A stretch of 64,000 nucleotides of DNA from JAGQZY01 sp964588335 (GCA_964588335.1 CAZPOV010000013.1:1-64000); one strand, 5' to 3'. Positions 15,973-25,380 are shown, counted from the stretch's first letter. The notes: generated by a model not told the origin, from the sequence alone. Numbers and translations: made by a program.

Positions 15973-18078
15973 ATGGCTAAGTGGGAACTGGAAAAAGTTC
16001 GTAATATTGGTATTTCTGCACACATTGACTCGGGAAAAACGACTCTCACCGAGCGGATTCTCTTCTACACCGGAAGAATTCACGCCATTCACGATGTGCG
16101 AGGTAAAGACGGTGTTGGGGCCAAAATGGACTCAATGGAGCTAGAAAGAGAGCGTGGAATCACGATCCAGTCAGCCGCCACCAACGTGTTTTGGGGCGAC
16201 ACCAACATTAACATTATCGACACCCCCGGACACGTGGATTTCACGGTTGAAGTGGAACGGGCCCTTCGTGTTCTTGATGGGGCGATTTTGGTTCTGTGCG
16301 GAACTTCAGGTGTGCAGTCACAGTCGATCACTGTTGACCGCCAGATGAAGCGTTATAACGTTCCTCGTTTGGCCTTTATCAACAAATTGGATCGTGCCGG
16401 CGCCAACCCCTACCGCGTGACTCAGCAGCTTCGCGAAAAGTTGGCCCATAATGCCGTTATGATGCAAATCCCTATTGGGACCGAAGACGCCCACGAAGGT
16501 GTGGTCGATTTGATCACCATGAAAGCTTACCGCTTTGAAGGTGCGTCCGGCGAAAAAATTGTGGAATCTGAAATTCCTGACGACATGAAGGACGACGCGG
16601 CCAAGTACCGTGAAGAGATGTTAGAAGCGGTTTCCATGTTTGACGACAAGTTGATGGAAAAAGTTATGGAAGGCGAGGACGTGACTGAGGATGAAATCCA
16701 TAGTGCTGTTCGCGCTGGAGTCCTTAGCTTGGATTTGACTCCTGTTTTCATGGGCTCTGCTTATAAAAACAAAGGTGTTCAGTTGCTTCTAAACGCAGTG
16801 ACTCGCTACCTTCCGAATCCACGCGATATTGATAACGTCGCCCTTGATATCGACAAGGACGAAGAAGAAGTTCAATTGATCACGGATAACGACAAACCTC
16901 TTGTTGCCTTGGCGTTTAAACTAGAGGATGGCCGTTATGGTCAGCTGACTTACATGAGAATCTATCAAGGACAAATGGCAAAAGGTGATTTCATTTTTAA
17001 CACCACCAACGACAAAAAAGTAAAAGTTCCACGGGTTGTGAAAATGAACTCCGATGATATGCAAGATGTGGACGTGGCTTACGCTGGTGACATCGTTGCC
17101 CTGTTTGGTGTGGATTGTGCCTCTGGGGACACTTTCACCGACGGAAAAGTGAACTACGCCATGACATCTATGCACATTCCAGATGCCGTGATTTCACTGG
17201 CTGTGGCTCCAAAAGACAAATCGGATGCCAGCAACTTTTCAAAAGCTTTGCAAAAATTCCGTAAAGAAGATCCCACCTTCCGCGTTCACCGTGACGAAGA
17301 ATCCAACGAGACCATCATCTCTGGAATGGGTGAGCTTCACTTGGAAGTTTATGTTGAACGTATGAAACGTGAATTCAAATGTGAAGTTGTAACCGGTCAA
17401 CCGCAAGTGGCCTACCGTGAGACCATTGGTGCTGAAGCGGATTACGACTACACTCACAAAAAACAAACCGGTGGTTCCGGACAGTTCGCCAAAGTTGTTG
17501 GTAAAATTCGTCCGATTCCTGCTGAAGAAGAACAGAACTTTCGCTTTAACAACAAAATTGTTGGTGGACGTATTCCTAAAGAATACATCCCAGCTTGTGA
17601 AAAAGGCTTCCAAGAGCAGTTGGCCAAGGGAACACTTATTGGATTCCCGATTGTAAACGTCGAAGTGGATTTGGATGACGGTGCTTACCATGACGTCGAC
17701 TCTTCTGAGATGGCGTTTAAGATTTGTGCCATGGCAGCCATGCGCCAAGCCTACGAGCGTGCCAACCCAACCGCTCTAGAGCCTTTGATGAAAGTTGAAG
17801 TTTCTGCTCCCGAGGAATTCCAAGGGTCGGTTATGGGACAAATCAACCAACGTCGTGGAATGATTGCTGGAACAACGACTCAAGAAGGTTTTGTTGTGGT
17901 TACGGCTGATGTTCCGTTAAGTGAAATGTTTGGTTACTCCAACGATCTTCGTTCCGCCACTCAAGGTAAGGGCGAGTTCACCATGGAATTTTCGAAGTAC
18001 GCTCCCGTTCCTCGCAATATCCAGGATGAGCTATCTAAGAAATACCAAGAGCAAAGAGCGGCAGAGAGTAAGTCATGA
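15973..18078 (+). CDS. fusA: Elongation factor G, mitochondrial/spirochaete (spdEFG1) type
   Basis: The 701-residue GTPase has G1 AHIDSGKTT, G2 region RGITIQSAAT, G3 DTPGH and G4 NKLDR. Domains II-V follow, with HKKQTGGSGQFAKV in domain IV and RRGMIAGTTTQEG in domain V. The N-terminus (IGISAHIDSGKTTLTERIL, FYTGRIHAIHDVRGKDGVG, MDSMELERERGIT) is the version seen in mitochondrial EF-G1 and the spd group; canonical EF-G has AHIDAGKTTTTER and MDWMEQEQERG. It drives translocation on the ribosome. In spd organisms recycling is often handled by a second EF-G, which is not in this window. It overlaps dcd by ATGA. Confidence 0.96.
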   Translation: MAKWELEKVRNIGISAHIDSGKTTLTERILFYTGRIHAIHDVRGKDGVGAKMDSMELERERGITIQSAATNVFWGDTNINIIDTPGHVDFTVEVERALRVLDGAILVLCGTSGVQSQSITVDRQMKRYNVPRLAFINKLDRAGANPYRVTQQLREKLAHNAVMMQIPIGTEDAHEGVVDLITMKAYRFEGASGEKIVESEIPDDMKDDAAKYREEMLEAVSMFDDKLMEKVMEGEDVTEDEIHSAVRAGVLSLDLTPVFMGSAYKNKGVQLLLNAVTRYLPNPRDIDNVALDIDKDEEEVQLITDNDKPLVALAFKLEDGRYGQLTYMRIYQGQMAKGDFIFNTTNDKKVKVPRVVKMNSDDMQDVDVAYAGDIVALFGVDCASGDTFTDGKVNYAMTSMHIPDAVISLAVAPKDKSDASNFSKALQKFRKEDPTFRVHRDEESNETIISGMGELHLEVYVERMKREFKCEVVTGQPQVAYRETIGAEADYDYTHKKQTGGSGQFAKVVGKIRPIPAEEEQNFRFNNKIVGGRIPKEYIPACEKGFQEQLAKGTLIGFPIVNVEVDLDDGAYHDVDSSEMAFKICAMAAMRQAYERANPTALEPLMKVEVSAPEEFQGSVMGQINQRRGMIAGTTTQEGFVVVTADVPLSEMFGYSNDLRSATQGKGEFTMEFSKYAPVPRNIQDELSKKYQEQRAAESKS

Positions 18079-18614
18079 TTTTATCCGATGGCGGTTTACA
18101 AAAATTAATTGATGCGGGTGAGTTGGTTATTGACCCTCTCACTCCTGAATCGATTCAACCCGCCTCGGTGGATTGTCGCTTGGGGAACCACTTTCTTGTG
18201 GTGGAACCCCTTGAGACCTCTGTCCTCACCATGTCCCAGGAAATTAAGTATAAGGAAGTGGTGGCCGATAAAATCACTCTGCCACCCCATACTTTTTTAC
18301 TGGCGACGACCATGGAATACATCAAACTTCCCGACAACATGGTTTCTTTTGTTGAAGGCCGAAGCTCGATTGGACGCATGGGACTTTTTATTCAAAATGC
18401 CGGTTGGGTTGATCCTGGTTTTGAAGGCAAGATCACTTTAGAACTTTATAACGCCAACAACTTCCCCATCGAACTGGAAGCCGGTCGCCGTATTTGCCAA
18501 TTGGTTTTTGGAACTATGGATGCCACGGCCCTCAATCCTTACCGCGGTAAGTACCAAGGGCAAACCAAGTCTGTGGGTTCTCAGGTTTACAAAGACTCTG
18601 AAAACCAAATTTAA
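18075..18614 (+). CDS. dcd: dCTP deaminase
   Basis: The 179-residue protein has the Dcd blocks: IQPASVDCRLG, SFVEGRSSIGRMGL, QNAGWVDPGFEGKITLEL (with the catalytic Glu in ITLEL) and the C-terminal KYQGQTKSVGSQVYKD lid. It converts dCTP to dUTP for thymidylate synthesis. The PGFEG and KYQGQ forms resemble the bifunctional deaminase/dUTPase of actinobacteria and archaea more than E. coli Dcd, so it may also hydrolyse dUTP; this is inference. The ATG overlaps the fusA stop (ATGA), so the two are translationally coupled. Confidence 0.95.
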   Translation: MILSDGGLQKLIDAGELVIDPLTPESIQPASVDCRLGNHFLVVEPLETSVLTMSQEIKYKEVVADKITLPPHTFLLATTMEYIKLPDNMVSFVEGRSSIGRMGLFIQNAGWVDPGFEGKITLELYNANNFPIELEAGRRICQLVFGTMDATALNPYRGKYQGQTKSVGSQVYKDSENQI

Positions 18615-21600
18615 TCGAGACTGGGAACTAGATAATTCGCATCAGCGCCGATCATCTTGTTGGAACCTCCAACCTGATTGGAATACCCATAGATTCTCAC
18701 TTTCGAGCCTTCAGTGATTTGAAATCGCTCTAAGTCTGCACCCGAAATCACTTGCTCAAAATTGTATCGACCATTGGACTCACAGGTGTTGCGGATAGAG
18801 TTGGAACTCGCCAAAGTGGCCTGCTTGTAAGATAAAGAGGCGCGAGAATTCAAACCATTTCGCATAATATCCAATCGATAATTTAAAGATCCAGCCAAAC
18901 CTTTTTCACACAACCAACCGCGTACCACCAATTGATTGGCGACGCGATCAAAAGTGACGGTTGTTACAGCTCCCAACATTTCATGCTCTTGAACTTGCTC
19001 TGGGATGACTGGCAATGCATAAGTCTGAAGTAAATTTTTAAATTCACCGTTGGGTCCGTTCACCAAGAACAGTCTTAGCCCTCCCTCTGACAGGAGACGA
19101 TTGGCATCATCGATATAGGCTCGCTGCTCGACAAAAAAGTTATGAGGTTCTTGATTACCACAGCGTTGTTCAATAGCGGGTGTCGAAGGTAATGTTGTAT
19201 CGGCATAGCGATTGGCATTGCCTCCCCGAGTGAGCTCAGAGAGAATTTCAATTTTAGTTGTCCCACTGACTCCCACTTCACACGCCCAACCTCGAACTTC
19301 GACTTTACTGGTGTTGGCGTTGAACAGAATCGACGTGATCGCTCCTATTTTTTCGGTGACAGGTTCTGGAACCGGAGTGTTTCTTTCGGCTTCGGTAATC
19401 ACGGGTATCAAAAGACTATTGGGGTTGGGCAATTCAACAGGACCATTGGAAATCAATCCTGACGTGGAGGTGTAGTTGCCTCCTTTTCGGTAAGCGCCAT
19501 TGGCACGAACCTTGAGCCGACGCCCTTCCATGTTCCAAGTGTCAATTGAGTTTAATCGGAAATAAGCTTTGAAGCCGTGATCAGCGTTTGTTTTACAAAT
19601 TTGTCGAGACAGGTTCGAACTGGCGAGGTTGGCTTGATCAACAACATCGGTGGTAATAAAAGTTCCATCTTCGCGCTCGCCAGCGAGAGACACGGCCGCC
19701 GGCAGTGGGTCTCCCACTTCGCAAGCCCAGCCAGAAACTTCCACTCTCTTAAGATCGGTTCGGTAGACAACCTCTTCGATCAGACCTTCGATAACAGGAG
19801 CTTGACCAAGGGGTGGTAGAAAGTCGTAAGCCGAAGCCGGGATCGCTGGAATGTCCAGTTGACCGGAACGCTCCAGTTGAAAGTTTCCAGTTCCTGTTGT
19901 ATCAATTTCAGGGATTCCAATCGATGCCATAATAGCCATCCCTTCCATGCGCAACTTTGCGATTTTCGCAAACGGAATGGAGTGGGCAAAGTTAAAGTCT
20001 CCAACTCTGCCACAGGCGGTGTGAACTTGGGTTGGACTTGGCAAACCCGATTGTGTCGCAATGTCCGTGTAATCTTCATTCATTTTAGCATCGTAGAAAA
20101 TTGAAATCGTTGGTCGTCTGAGATCATTGTATTGGCAGCCCCAACCCTTGATAATAACAGCTTCGTCGGCTTCGCTAACTTCGACACTATCAAGGGCACC
20201 CAGGAAAATTTTTGCCGCACTGGGATCTGACACTGGATCTTGTGGAGGTTCAGGTGTCGGTGTCACTGGAACTTGCAAAGGGGGTTCACTGGCGGGGCCT
20301 CGTTGGACCAATTCTTTACTCAGAAGTTCAAAGTTTAAAGATTGACCGTTGCTCACTTGCTGCTGCAGGGATGTGGTCTTTGTCGAGTTTTGTAGAATAA
20401 AATCTTCTATTTCACCCGGCGTATACCCCTGTCCAGAATTGAGTTTCTGATAAATTAAAACGGCCGCAGCGCCTGCAACCATGGGACTGGCTGCCGAAGT
20501 TCCACTGGCAACGGCGTAGGCATTCTGTTTATTGGCGCCATGGATATTAACACCTGGAGCAGCCAGCTCAACCCAATTGGAACCAAAGTTACTAAAACGC
20601 GCTAAGGTCGTTGCCGTTTCAAGGGCTCCCACCGCTATATGCCCCCGTTGTTGATGAGCATAACCAGCGGGAGAAATAAAATAACTGTCACTCAAAGGTA
20701 AACCGGAATTCCCAGCTGCTGACACCACAACGATACCGTTATCAATGGCATCTTGAATGGCTTTTTGCATAATCACGCTTTCTTTAGCAGAACCGAGACT
20801 CATATTAATTACATGGGCACCGTTTTCGATGGCGTAGTAAATACCGTTAACGATATTGCTGCTGATTCCACTTCCTTTGTCGCTTAAAACTTTAATGGGC
20901 ATGATCTTTACACCCTGAGTGGCCACCCCTGCCATACCGACACCGTTATCACTGTCAGCGGCGATGATCGAAGAAACAAAAGTACCGTGATTGTGTCCAT
21001 CATTGGGATCAAAATCATTGTTGGCAAAATCAATTCCGCGAAAACCTCTTTGATCTCGCCATAGCATCTGACGGTCGATGTCTTCGTGGTCATCATCAAG
21101 ACCGGTATCTAAAACCGCTACAATCACATCCTGAGAATGAGTGACTGAGTTTAGAATTGTTTTTGCAAACTGGGCTTTTAGATCTTTCAAATAATTTTGC
21201 TTACCAGATTGATAGTCTGGATCATTCACATAAGTTACAGAAACATCATCAATCTCATTCTCCATGCGAACGGCACAGCCTGTGGCATCCAGTTTTAATG
21301 CGAGATCGCGAAGGGAAATGTCCTCTTGCAGCTTAAAAGAATAGGCGACTTGCTTTTGCGCCAATGAACGGAGGTCAAATTCTTGATTGGCAAGAACTTT
21401 AGAAAAATCATCCTCAAGAGCCTCTTGCAAACATTCGTTATCAAGAAGGGCTGTCCACTTTGTTCCGGATGCAGCGATAAACTTTTCAAACTGTGAGTAG
21501 TCGCCTTCTGCTGCCGCTTTATTGACTGTATCGAAAGTCGCCCCCGCCACTGTTTGAACCGAGCTTTTTTGCACAACCAGTTTTTCAGATACCACAAGAA

Positions 21601-21730
21601 GATCAGTTTGCGTCCGCGTACTTTGAGAAAACTGTGAGTGGCCTTCAGAGGTGGACTCAAAACCACCACATCCAGCAAGTGTTATGAAACATAGAAATGA
21701 AAAAAGATGATAAATATTTGAATTCGCCAT
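18611..21730 (-). CDS. Subtilisin-like (S8) serine protease lipoprotein with four C-terminal repeats
   Basis: The 1039-residue protein has a lipoprotein signal peptide (ITLAGC, Cys 21, Gly at +2). A prodomain-like region spans about 45-170 and the S8 catalytic domain about 195-450. The triad is D208 (AVLDTG), H248 (NHGTFV) and S412 (SGTSAASP), with N341 as oxyanion residue; all are intact. A Pro-rich linker (480-505) leads to four repeats of about 100 residues (near 509, 648, 796 and 918). Each has a GWxC motif and a second Cys 40-42 residues later (C532/C573, C670/C712, C817/C857, C941/C983). The repeats may bind surfaces or substrates. It is likely anchored at the outer membrane. It overlaps the end of dcd by 4 bp. 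Confidence 0.95.
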   Translation of the reverse strand: MANSNIYHLFSFLCFITLAGCGGFESTSEGHSQFSQSTRTQTDLLVVSEKLVVQKSSVQTVAGATFDTVNKAAAEGDYSQFEKFIAASGTKWTALLDNECLQEALEDDFSKVLANQEFDLRSLAQKQVAYSFKLQEDISLRDLALKLDATGCAVRMENEIDDVSVTYVNDPDYQSGKQNYLKDLKAQFAKTILNSVTHSQDVIVAVLDTGLDDDHEDIDRQMLWRDQRGFRGIDFANNDFDPNDGHNHGTFVSSIIAADSDNGVGMAGVATQGVKIMPIKVLSDKGSGISSNIVNGIYYAIENGAHVINMSLGSAKESVIMQKAIQDAIDNGIVVVSAAGNSGLPLSDSYFISPAGYAHQQRGHIAVGALETATTLARFSNFGSNWVELAAPGVNIHGANKQNAYAVASGTSAASPMVAGAAAVLIYQKLNSGQGYTPGEIEDFILQNSTKTTSLQQQVSNGQSLNFELLSKELVQRGPASEPPLQVPVTPTPEPPQDPVSDPSAAKIFLGALDSVEVSEADEAVIIKGWGCQYNDLRRPTISIFYDAKMNEDYTDIATQSGLPSPTQVHTACGRVGDFNFAHSIPFAKIAKLRMEGMAIMASIGIPEIDTTGTGNFQLERSGQLDIPAIPASAYDFLPPLGQAPVIEGLIEEVVYRTDLKRVEVSGWACEVGDPLPAAVSLAGEREDGTFITTDVVDQANLASSNLSRQICKTNADHGFKAYFRLNSIDTWNMEGRRLKVRANGAYRKGGNYTSTSGLISNGPVELPNPNSLLIPVITEAERNTPVPEPVTEKIGAITSILFNANTSKVEVRGWACEVGVSGTTKIEILSELTRGGNANRYADTTLPSTPAIEQRCGNQEPHNFFVEQRAYIDDANRLLSEGGLRLFLVNGPNGEFKNLLQTYALPVIPEQVQEHEMLGAVTTVTFDRVANQLVVRGWLCEKGLAGSLNYRLDIMRNGLNSRASLSYKQATLASSNSIRNTCESNGRYNFEQVISGADLERFQITEGSKVRIYGYSNQVGGSNKMIGADANYLVPSLD

Positions 21731-22120
21731 GTTGCCCCCAACACATTTTTAAATTGCAATCTTGGAACCAACTCAGAGACAGATAAACCAGCAGTGAACG
21801 ACGGAACTGATCACAATCCAAAACAATGCAAAATAGTTTGACGTATCAAACCGAGTCAGATGGTTTTTCGTGTTGAAAATAGGCTTTCTTCACCCCATAA
21901 GGGGGCTCCAAAATAATAGTTACAGGACTCACCTTCTGTCGCTGCGCGAAACAGACTCCGGGTTTTGCGCCTGCCATTGGTGACGGCCAAGTTATTAAAA
22001 TGAGCGAAATAATCATTCTGAAGATGGTGGTTTTTAGGCCACTCCATCGACAGCCTCAATGGCTGGGAAATTCCACCTACCAACCTTGTTTTAACTCACA
22101 GTCTGAGCCAAGATTGCTTT
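21731..22120. other. Intergenic region, 390 bp, between divergent genes
   Basis: This region must hold the promoters of the subtilase gene (minus) and the barrel gene (plus). A 75-codon ORF on the minus strand (21856-22083) has no ribosome site I trust and no recognisable product. I see no tRNA, terminator or repeat. Confidence 0.5.
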
Positions 22121-22996
22121 ATGAATTTGAGGCCCTTCCTGGTTGGGATCGCAATTTTATTCCTAGGATCTTCTGCGCTCTTCGCACAGGATGAACCGAC
22201 CACGACCGAACACTTTGATTTCAGCGAATTGGAAACCGGCTCCGATGATTTTGGAAGTTATTCTATAGGACACAATCTTTCAACCAACGGTCGTACCTTA
22301 AAAAAGGGACAAACCAGTATTGGAACCCTTTACTTAGCTCACGGTCTTACCGAGGAATGGTCGATCGGGCTTTCACCCTTTGTGATCCACTCCTTTGAAA
22401 TGTTCAATCTGATGACAAGGATCGGATTGCCAATTTCAAAATCTCGACGCTTCAGCATCGACCTGGCTTATTTTAAAACCTTCGGTGGTCGTGAGATTCG
22501 CAATCCCAGTGGCTACTGCTTTCAGAACCCTCAAACTCTAGAAGTGTATTGCCCTGAAACCACCGGCTACACCGGATTTGTGATGGAGGCGGCCAACGCC
22601 AAGTTGACCTTTAGCCAACAGGTTCTCAGTGGCTATCGCTTCAATTCCACTTTAAGTTATTTTTACTACTGGGATGACCGCAGTCCCTTTTCCTTTCGCA
22701 TGGATCCTGCCAATCCCGATCCCTTTACCTTGAATTTGACAACTTTACATGAATTTCGAATCATGGATTCCCTGTTCCTCAATTACGAGGTCGGCCTATG
22801 GGGCATGAATTATCAATACCCCTATTTACACACTGGACTGAGCTTGGGAATGCAAACCTTTAAATGGCTGATCAGTTTTGGATTGAGCACCACCTACAGT
22901 TTCAGCTTTCCTGAAAGGCGCTTTAAAAGCTTTCCAGCAGGCTACACCAGTCAGGCATCGATCCATCCAGAGTTTGAAATTCAGTACTTTTTCTAA
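22121..22996 (+). CDS. Putative outer-membrane beta-barrel protein
   Basis: The 291-residue protein has a Sec signal peptide (cleavage after LFAQ, near residue 22). Many alternating hydrophobic/polar strands follow, with frequent aromatic residues at strand ends (SPFVIHSFEMF, STLSYFYYWDD, LFLNYEVGLWGMNYQY). The C-terminus EFEIQYFF ends in Phe, the typical signal for BAM-mediated barrel insertion. About ten to twelve strands fit. Two Cys near residues 128-143 could form a loop disulfide. The function (porin, transporter or structural) cannot be told. No close Shine-Dalgarno sequence is seen before the ATG. Confidence 0.72.
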   Translation: MNLRPFLVGIAILFLGSSALFAQDEPTTTEHFDFSELETGSDDFGSYSIGHNLSTNGRTLKKGQTSIGTLYLAHGLTEEWSIGLSPFVIHSFEMFNLMTRIGLPISKSRRFSIDLAYFKTFGGREIRNPSGYCFQNPQTLEVYCPETTGYTGFVMEAANAKLTFSQQVLSGYRFNSTLSYFYYWDDRSPFSFRMDPANPDPFTLNLTTLHEFRIMDSLFLNYEVGLWGMNYQYPYLHTGLSLGMQTFKWLISFGLSTTYSFSFPERRFKSFPAGYTSQASIHPEFEIQYFF

Positions 22997-23138
22997 GCAC
23001 TTGACCAGGCGCCCCACAAAGCTGTTTTTGCCTGCTTCCCTGGCCTGTTCTTGGTATTCTACAAACTCCTATGGACGAAGACCCCGAGCTTTTAATAAGT
23101 TCTTATAAATTCCAAAAAACCAAAGCGAATAACAGAAA

Positions 23139-24176
23139 ATGACCCTGTTATTTACCTACTTATTTTTAGCGGTTTTTATCTCCTTTACGTGTTCTCTTCT
23201 TGAGGCCGTCATCCTGAGTGTTACCCCCAGCTTCGTCAGTAGCGAAGTCAAAGAGGGTAAAAAGTACGCCATCATTTTGCAAAATCTCAAAGAGACGATC
23301 GATCGGCCCTTGGCTGCGATTTTAACTCTCAACACCATCGCCCACACTGTTGGTGCGGCTGGAGTGGGAGCTGAGGTTAATAAAATTTACGGTGATGACT
23401 TTGTGGCCATTGCCTCGGCGGGGCTGACCTTTGTGGTGCTTGTATTCTCAGAAATCATCCCCAAAACCCTTGGTGCGTCGAATTGGAAACGCTTTGCTCC
23501 TCTTGCCGCCTATACCATTCGCCTGATGATTTGGGTGCTTTACCCTCTGGTTTTCTTGATGGAGAAAATTTCAGAGCTTGTGGGTGGCAAGGACAAAAAC
23601 ATATTTACTCGAGAAGAAATGATCGCCACCGCCGAAATTGGTGTCGGCCACGGAGCCTTGAAGAAAAAAGAATCCAACATTATTAAAAACCTTCTCATGC
23701 TCGATAACATTTTTGTCTACGACATCATGACACCTCGATCGGTGCTGTTGGCTCTACCCGCCAGCCAAACCATTGAAGAGGTCATTAATGACCACAAACC
23801 GATCCGTTACTCACGCATCCCGGTTTTCGAAGAGAACATGGACAACATCGTCGGAATGGTGCATCGCTATCAGATTCTTGAAGCGTCCAGTAACGACCAA
23901 GACACCAAGAAGCTTCGCGAATTGATGACTGGCCTTCACTCGATTCCAGAGGACATTTCTGTATCGGCTTGTTTGGACCAATTGATCCACAGAAACGATC
24001 ACATCTTTCTTGTGGTCGATGACTATGGTTCAACCATGGGTATCGTGACTTTAGAAGACGCCATCGAAACCCTTCTTGGGGTTGAAATCATCGATGAATT
24101 TGATTCTGTCGCTGACCTTCGGGCCTATGCCTTAGAACAATGGAAAAAGCGCAAACAAGCACGCAGCGGCACTTAA
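23139..24176 (+). CDS. CNNM/DUF21 transporter with CBS domain pair
   Basis: In this 345-residue protein, residues 1-150 form the DUF21/CNNM membrane domain (three to four helices, with FSCSLLEAVILSVTP- and VVLVFSEIIPKTLGA-type signatures). Residues 195-320 form two CBS domains (MTPRSVLLALP, VDDYGSTMGIVTLEDAIETLLG). The C-terminal CorC_HlyC domain found in many relatives is absent, so it is the short form. Family members move Mg2+ or Co2+ and use the CBS pair to sense nucleotides. cutA, a divalent-cation gene, follows 15 bp later on the same strand, supporting a metal-homeostasis operon. Confidence 0.93.
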   Translation: MTLLFTYLFLAVFISFTCSLLEAVILSVTPSFVSSEVKEGKKYAIILQNLKETIDRPLAAILTLNTIAHTVGAAGVGAEVNKIYGDDFVAIASAGLTFVVLVFSEIIPKTLGASNWKRFAPLAAYTIRLMIWVLYPLVFLMEKISELVGGKDKNIFTREEMIATAEIGVGHGALKKKESNIIKNLLMLDNIFVYDIMTPRSVLLALPASQTIEEVINDHKPIRYSRIPVFEENMDNIVGMVHRYQILEASSNDQDTKKLRELMTGLHSIPEDISVSACLDQLIHRNDHIFLVVDDYGSTMGIVTLEDAIETLLGVEIIDEFDSVADLRAYALEQWKKRKQARSGT

Positions 24177-24191
24177 AAGGAGAACTCTCCT

Positions 24192-24515
24192 ATGACAATC
24201 GATTCCATGACTTTGTTTTACGTGACAGTCCCTCATACCGAAACAGGAACCCAAATTGCCAAGCATTTACTAGAAAAAAAATGGATTGCCTGCGCCAACA
24301 TACTTCCGGCTCATACGGCTGTTTATTCTTGGCAAGATAAAATCCAAGAAGACTCTGAACATATTTTAATCTTAAAAACACGAAAACAATGGGCCGATAA
24401 AGTGGAGGCTGAGGTCAGTCGGCTGCACCCCTATGACTGCCCTTGTATTTTACAATTCTCTCCGTCAAAAACCAATGCTCCTTTCCTTGAGTGGATCAAT
24501 CAAGAAACACCTTAA
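24192..24515 (+). CDS. cutA: CutA divalent-cation tolerance protein
   Basis: The 107-residue protein matches CutA1: TVPHTETGTQIAKHLLEKKWIACANI, VYSWQDKIQEDSEHILILKTR and LHPYDCPCILQF. CutA forms very stable ferredoxin-like trimers in the cytoplasm and is linked to copper and other divalent metal tolerance by an unclear mechanism. AAAAGGAGAAC precedes the ATG. Its position behind the CNNM transporter suggests co-expression. Confidence 0.96.
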   Translation: MTIDSMTLFYVTVPHTETGTQIAKHLLEKKWIACANILPAHTAVYSWQDKIQEDSEHILILKTRKQWADKVEAEVSRLHPYDCPCILQFSPSKTNAPFLEWINQETP

Positions 24516-24625
24516 GACGACGTGCTAAGATTCTATTCTGAAGGAATAGCTTCAGGCTCAATCAACGTAAAGTTTAGTCCGGTAAATTTAACCTTTTTAA
24601 TCGGTGCTGAGCAGTTTGGAGAATA

Positions 24626-24678
24626 AAAAAGTCCTTATTGATCTGAATCCTAAGTTTAGGTTCAGAAGAATAAGGACT
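24626..24678 (-). terminator. Rho-independent terminator for the minus-strand exported-protein gene
   Basis: On the minus strand, AGTCCTTATT pairs with AATAAGGACT (24669-24678 with 24630-24639). An inner stem of CTGAA and CCTAA with their complements sits on a short loop, and six T follow the stem. It lies about 60 bp beyond the stop at 24741. Confidence 0.9.
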
Positions 24679-24740
24679 GGGATCGAATCAATCGGTACCG
24701 ATGACTGGCTACCGTGTCGATAGTCTCAATGACAAAAAGC

Positions 24741-25280
24741 TTATCCCTGTTCGATAATGTCTTTGCCAACGCAGGTGTTGTTCCAGTAGTTATCCAAAGG
24801 CGTTAGATTGCGATATTTCGTTGGCGAATACTGATGAGGATCAGCTTCTACATCAACACCAAGAATCACTTCCACTTGTTCCTCAGCAATATTTTTATCG
24901 ACAACGCTGGCTAGAAAACGAGTCACGTAGTCGCTTAAAGGCGCCACCTCTTTTTGTCGCTGGTGGGTTGGTTTTGCGTTTTCGATATCAAAAACACAGA
25001 GGACGCCATTGTTGATCTTTTGCTGACAATCCGCTGTCGCGCGATAAATTTTACTGCCGACAATCACATTGGCCCAAGCCTCTTCACCTTGCTTGCTGTA
25101 GATAAAGTTCCAAACACTGACAGGGTTTTCTGGCTGATCATAAATGATTCCAAAGCCTTGAGAGCCATAGCTTTTTTCGACCATGGGGGCACTGGTGTTT
25201 GTGCAGTCCACATAGTTGGGGGCTGCAAAAGCATAAGTGCTTAATAAAACTGATAAAACTGTTGTTAGGGTGGTTTTCAT
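24741..25280 (-). CDS. Small exported protein of unknown function
   Basis: This 179-residue protein is not recognised. It has a signal peptide with an AFAAPN cleavage site near residue 20. The mature protein has four Cys (VDCTNTS, ADCQQK, LCVFD, NNTCVG), enough for two disulfides, and a central beta-rich part with AWANVIVGSKIYRATADCQ. It is probably periplasmic. It has a strong ribosome site (AAAGGAGAAAG) and its own strong terminator. The promoter lies in the 100 bp shared with the divergent TetR gene, which holds a palindromic operator candidate, so the TetR protein may control it. Confidence 0.78.
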   Translation of the reverse strand: MKTTLTTVLSVLLSTYAFAAPNYVDCTNTSAPMVEKSYGSQGFGIIYDQPENPVSVWNFIYSKQGEEAWANVIVGSKIYRATADCQQKINNGVLCVFDIENAKPTHQRQKEVAPLSDYVTRFLASVVDKNIAEEQVEVILGVDVEADPHQYSPTKYRNLTPLDNYWNNTCVGKDIIEQG

Positions 25281-25324
25281 TGCTTTCTCCTTTATTGAAT
25301 TGGTACTGCATGGATAACAAGCAT

Positions 25325-25340
25325 TTTAACAACTGTTAAA
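25325..25340. promoter_or_regulatory. Candidate TetR-family operator
   Basis: TTTAACAACTGTTAAA is a perfect 7-bp inverted repeat around a 2-bp centre. A second inverted repeat (ATTTTA at 25344-25349 with TAAAAT at 25357-25362) follows. Both lie between the divergent exported-protein gene and the TetR gene, where an autoregulating TetR protein would bind. Confidence 0.55.
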
Positions 25341-25380
25341 TAAATTTTATGTTTTGTAAAATTTTTGATAAACTTAGAAG

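Noticed and set aside
17239..17748. Minus-strand ORF of 169 codons
   Set aside because: It is antisense to fusA domain III-IV and reflects its codon bias.
21856..22083. Minus-strand ORF of 75 codons in a long intergenic gap
   Set aside because: It has no clear ribosome site and no recognised product. It could be a small gene or a remnant, but the sequence does not support a call.
24516..24629. Hairpin CTATTC/GAATAG after cutA
   Set aside because: The stem is only 6 bp and no T-run follows, so I do not call it a terminator.
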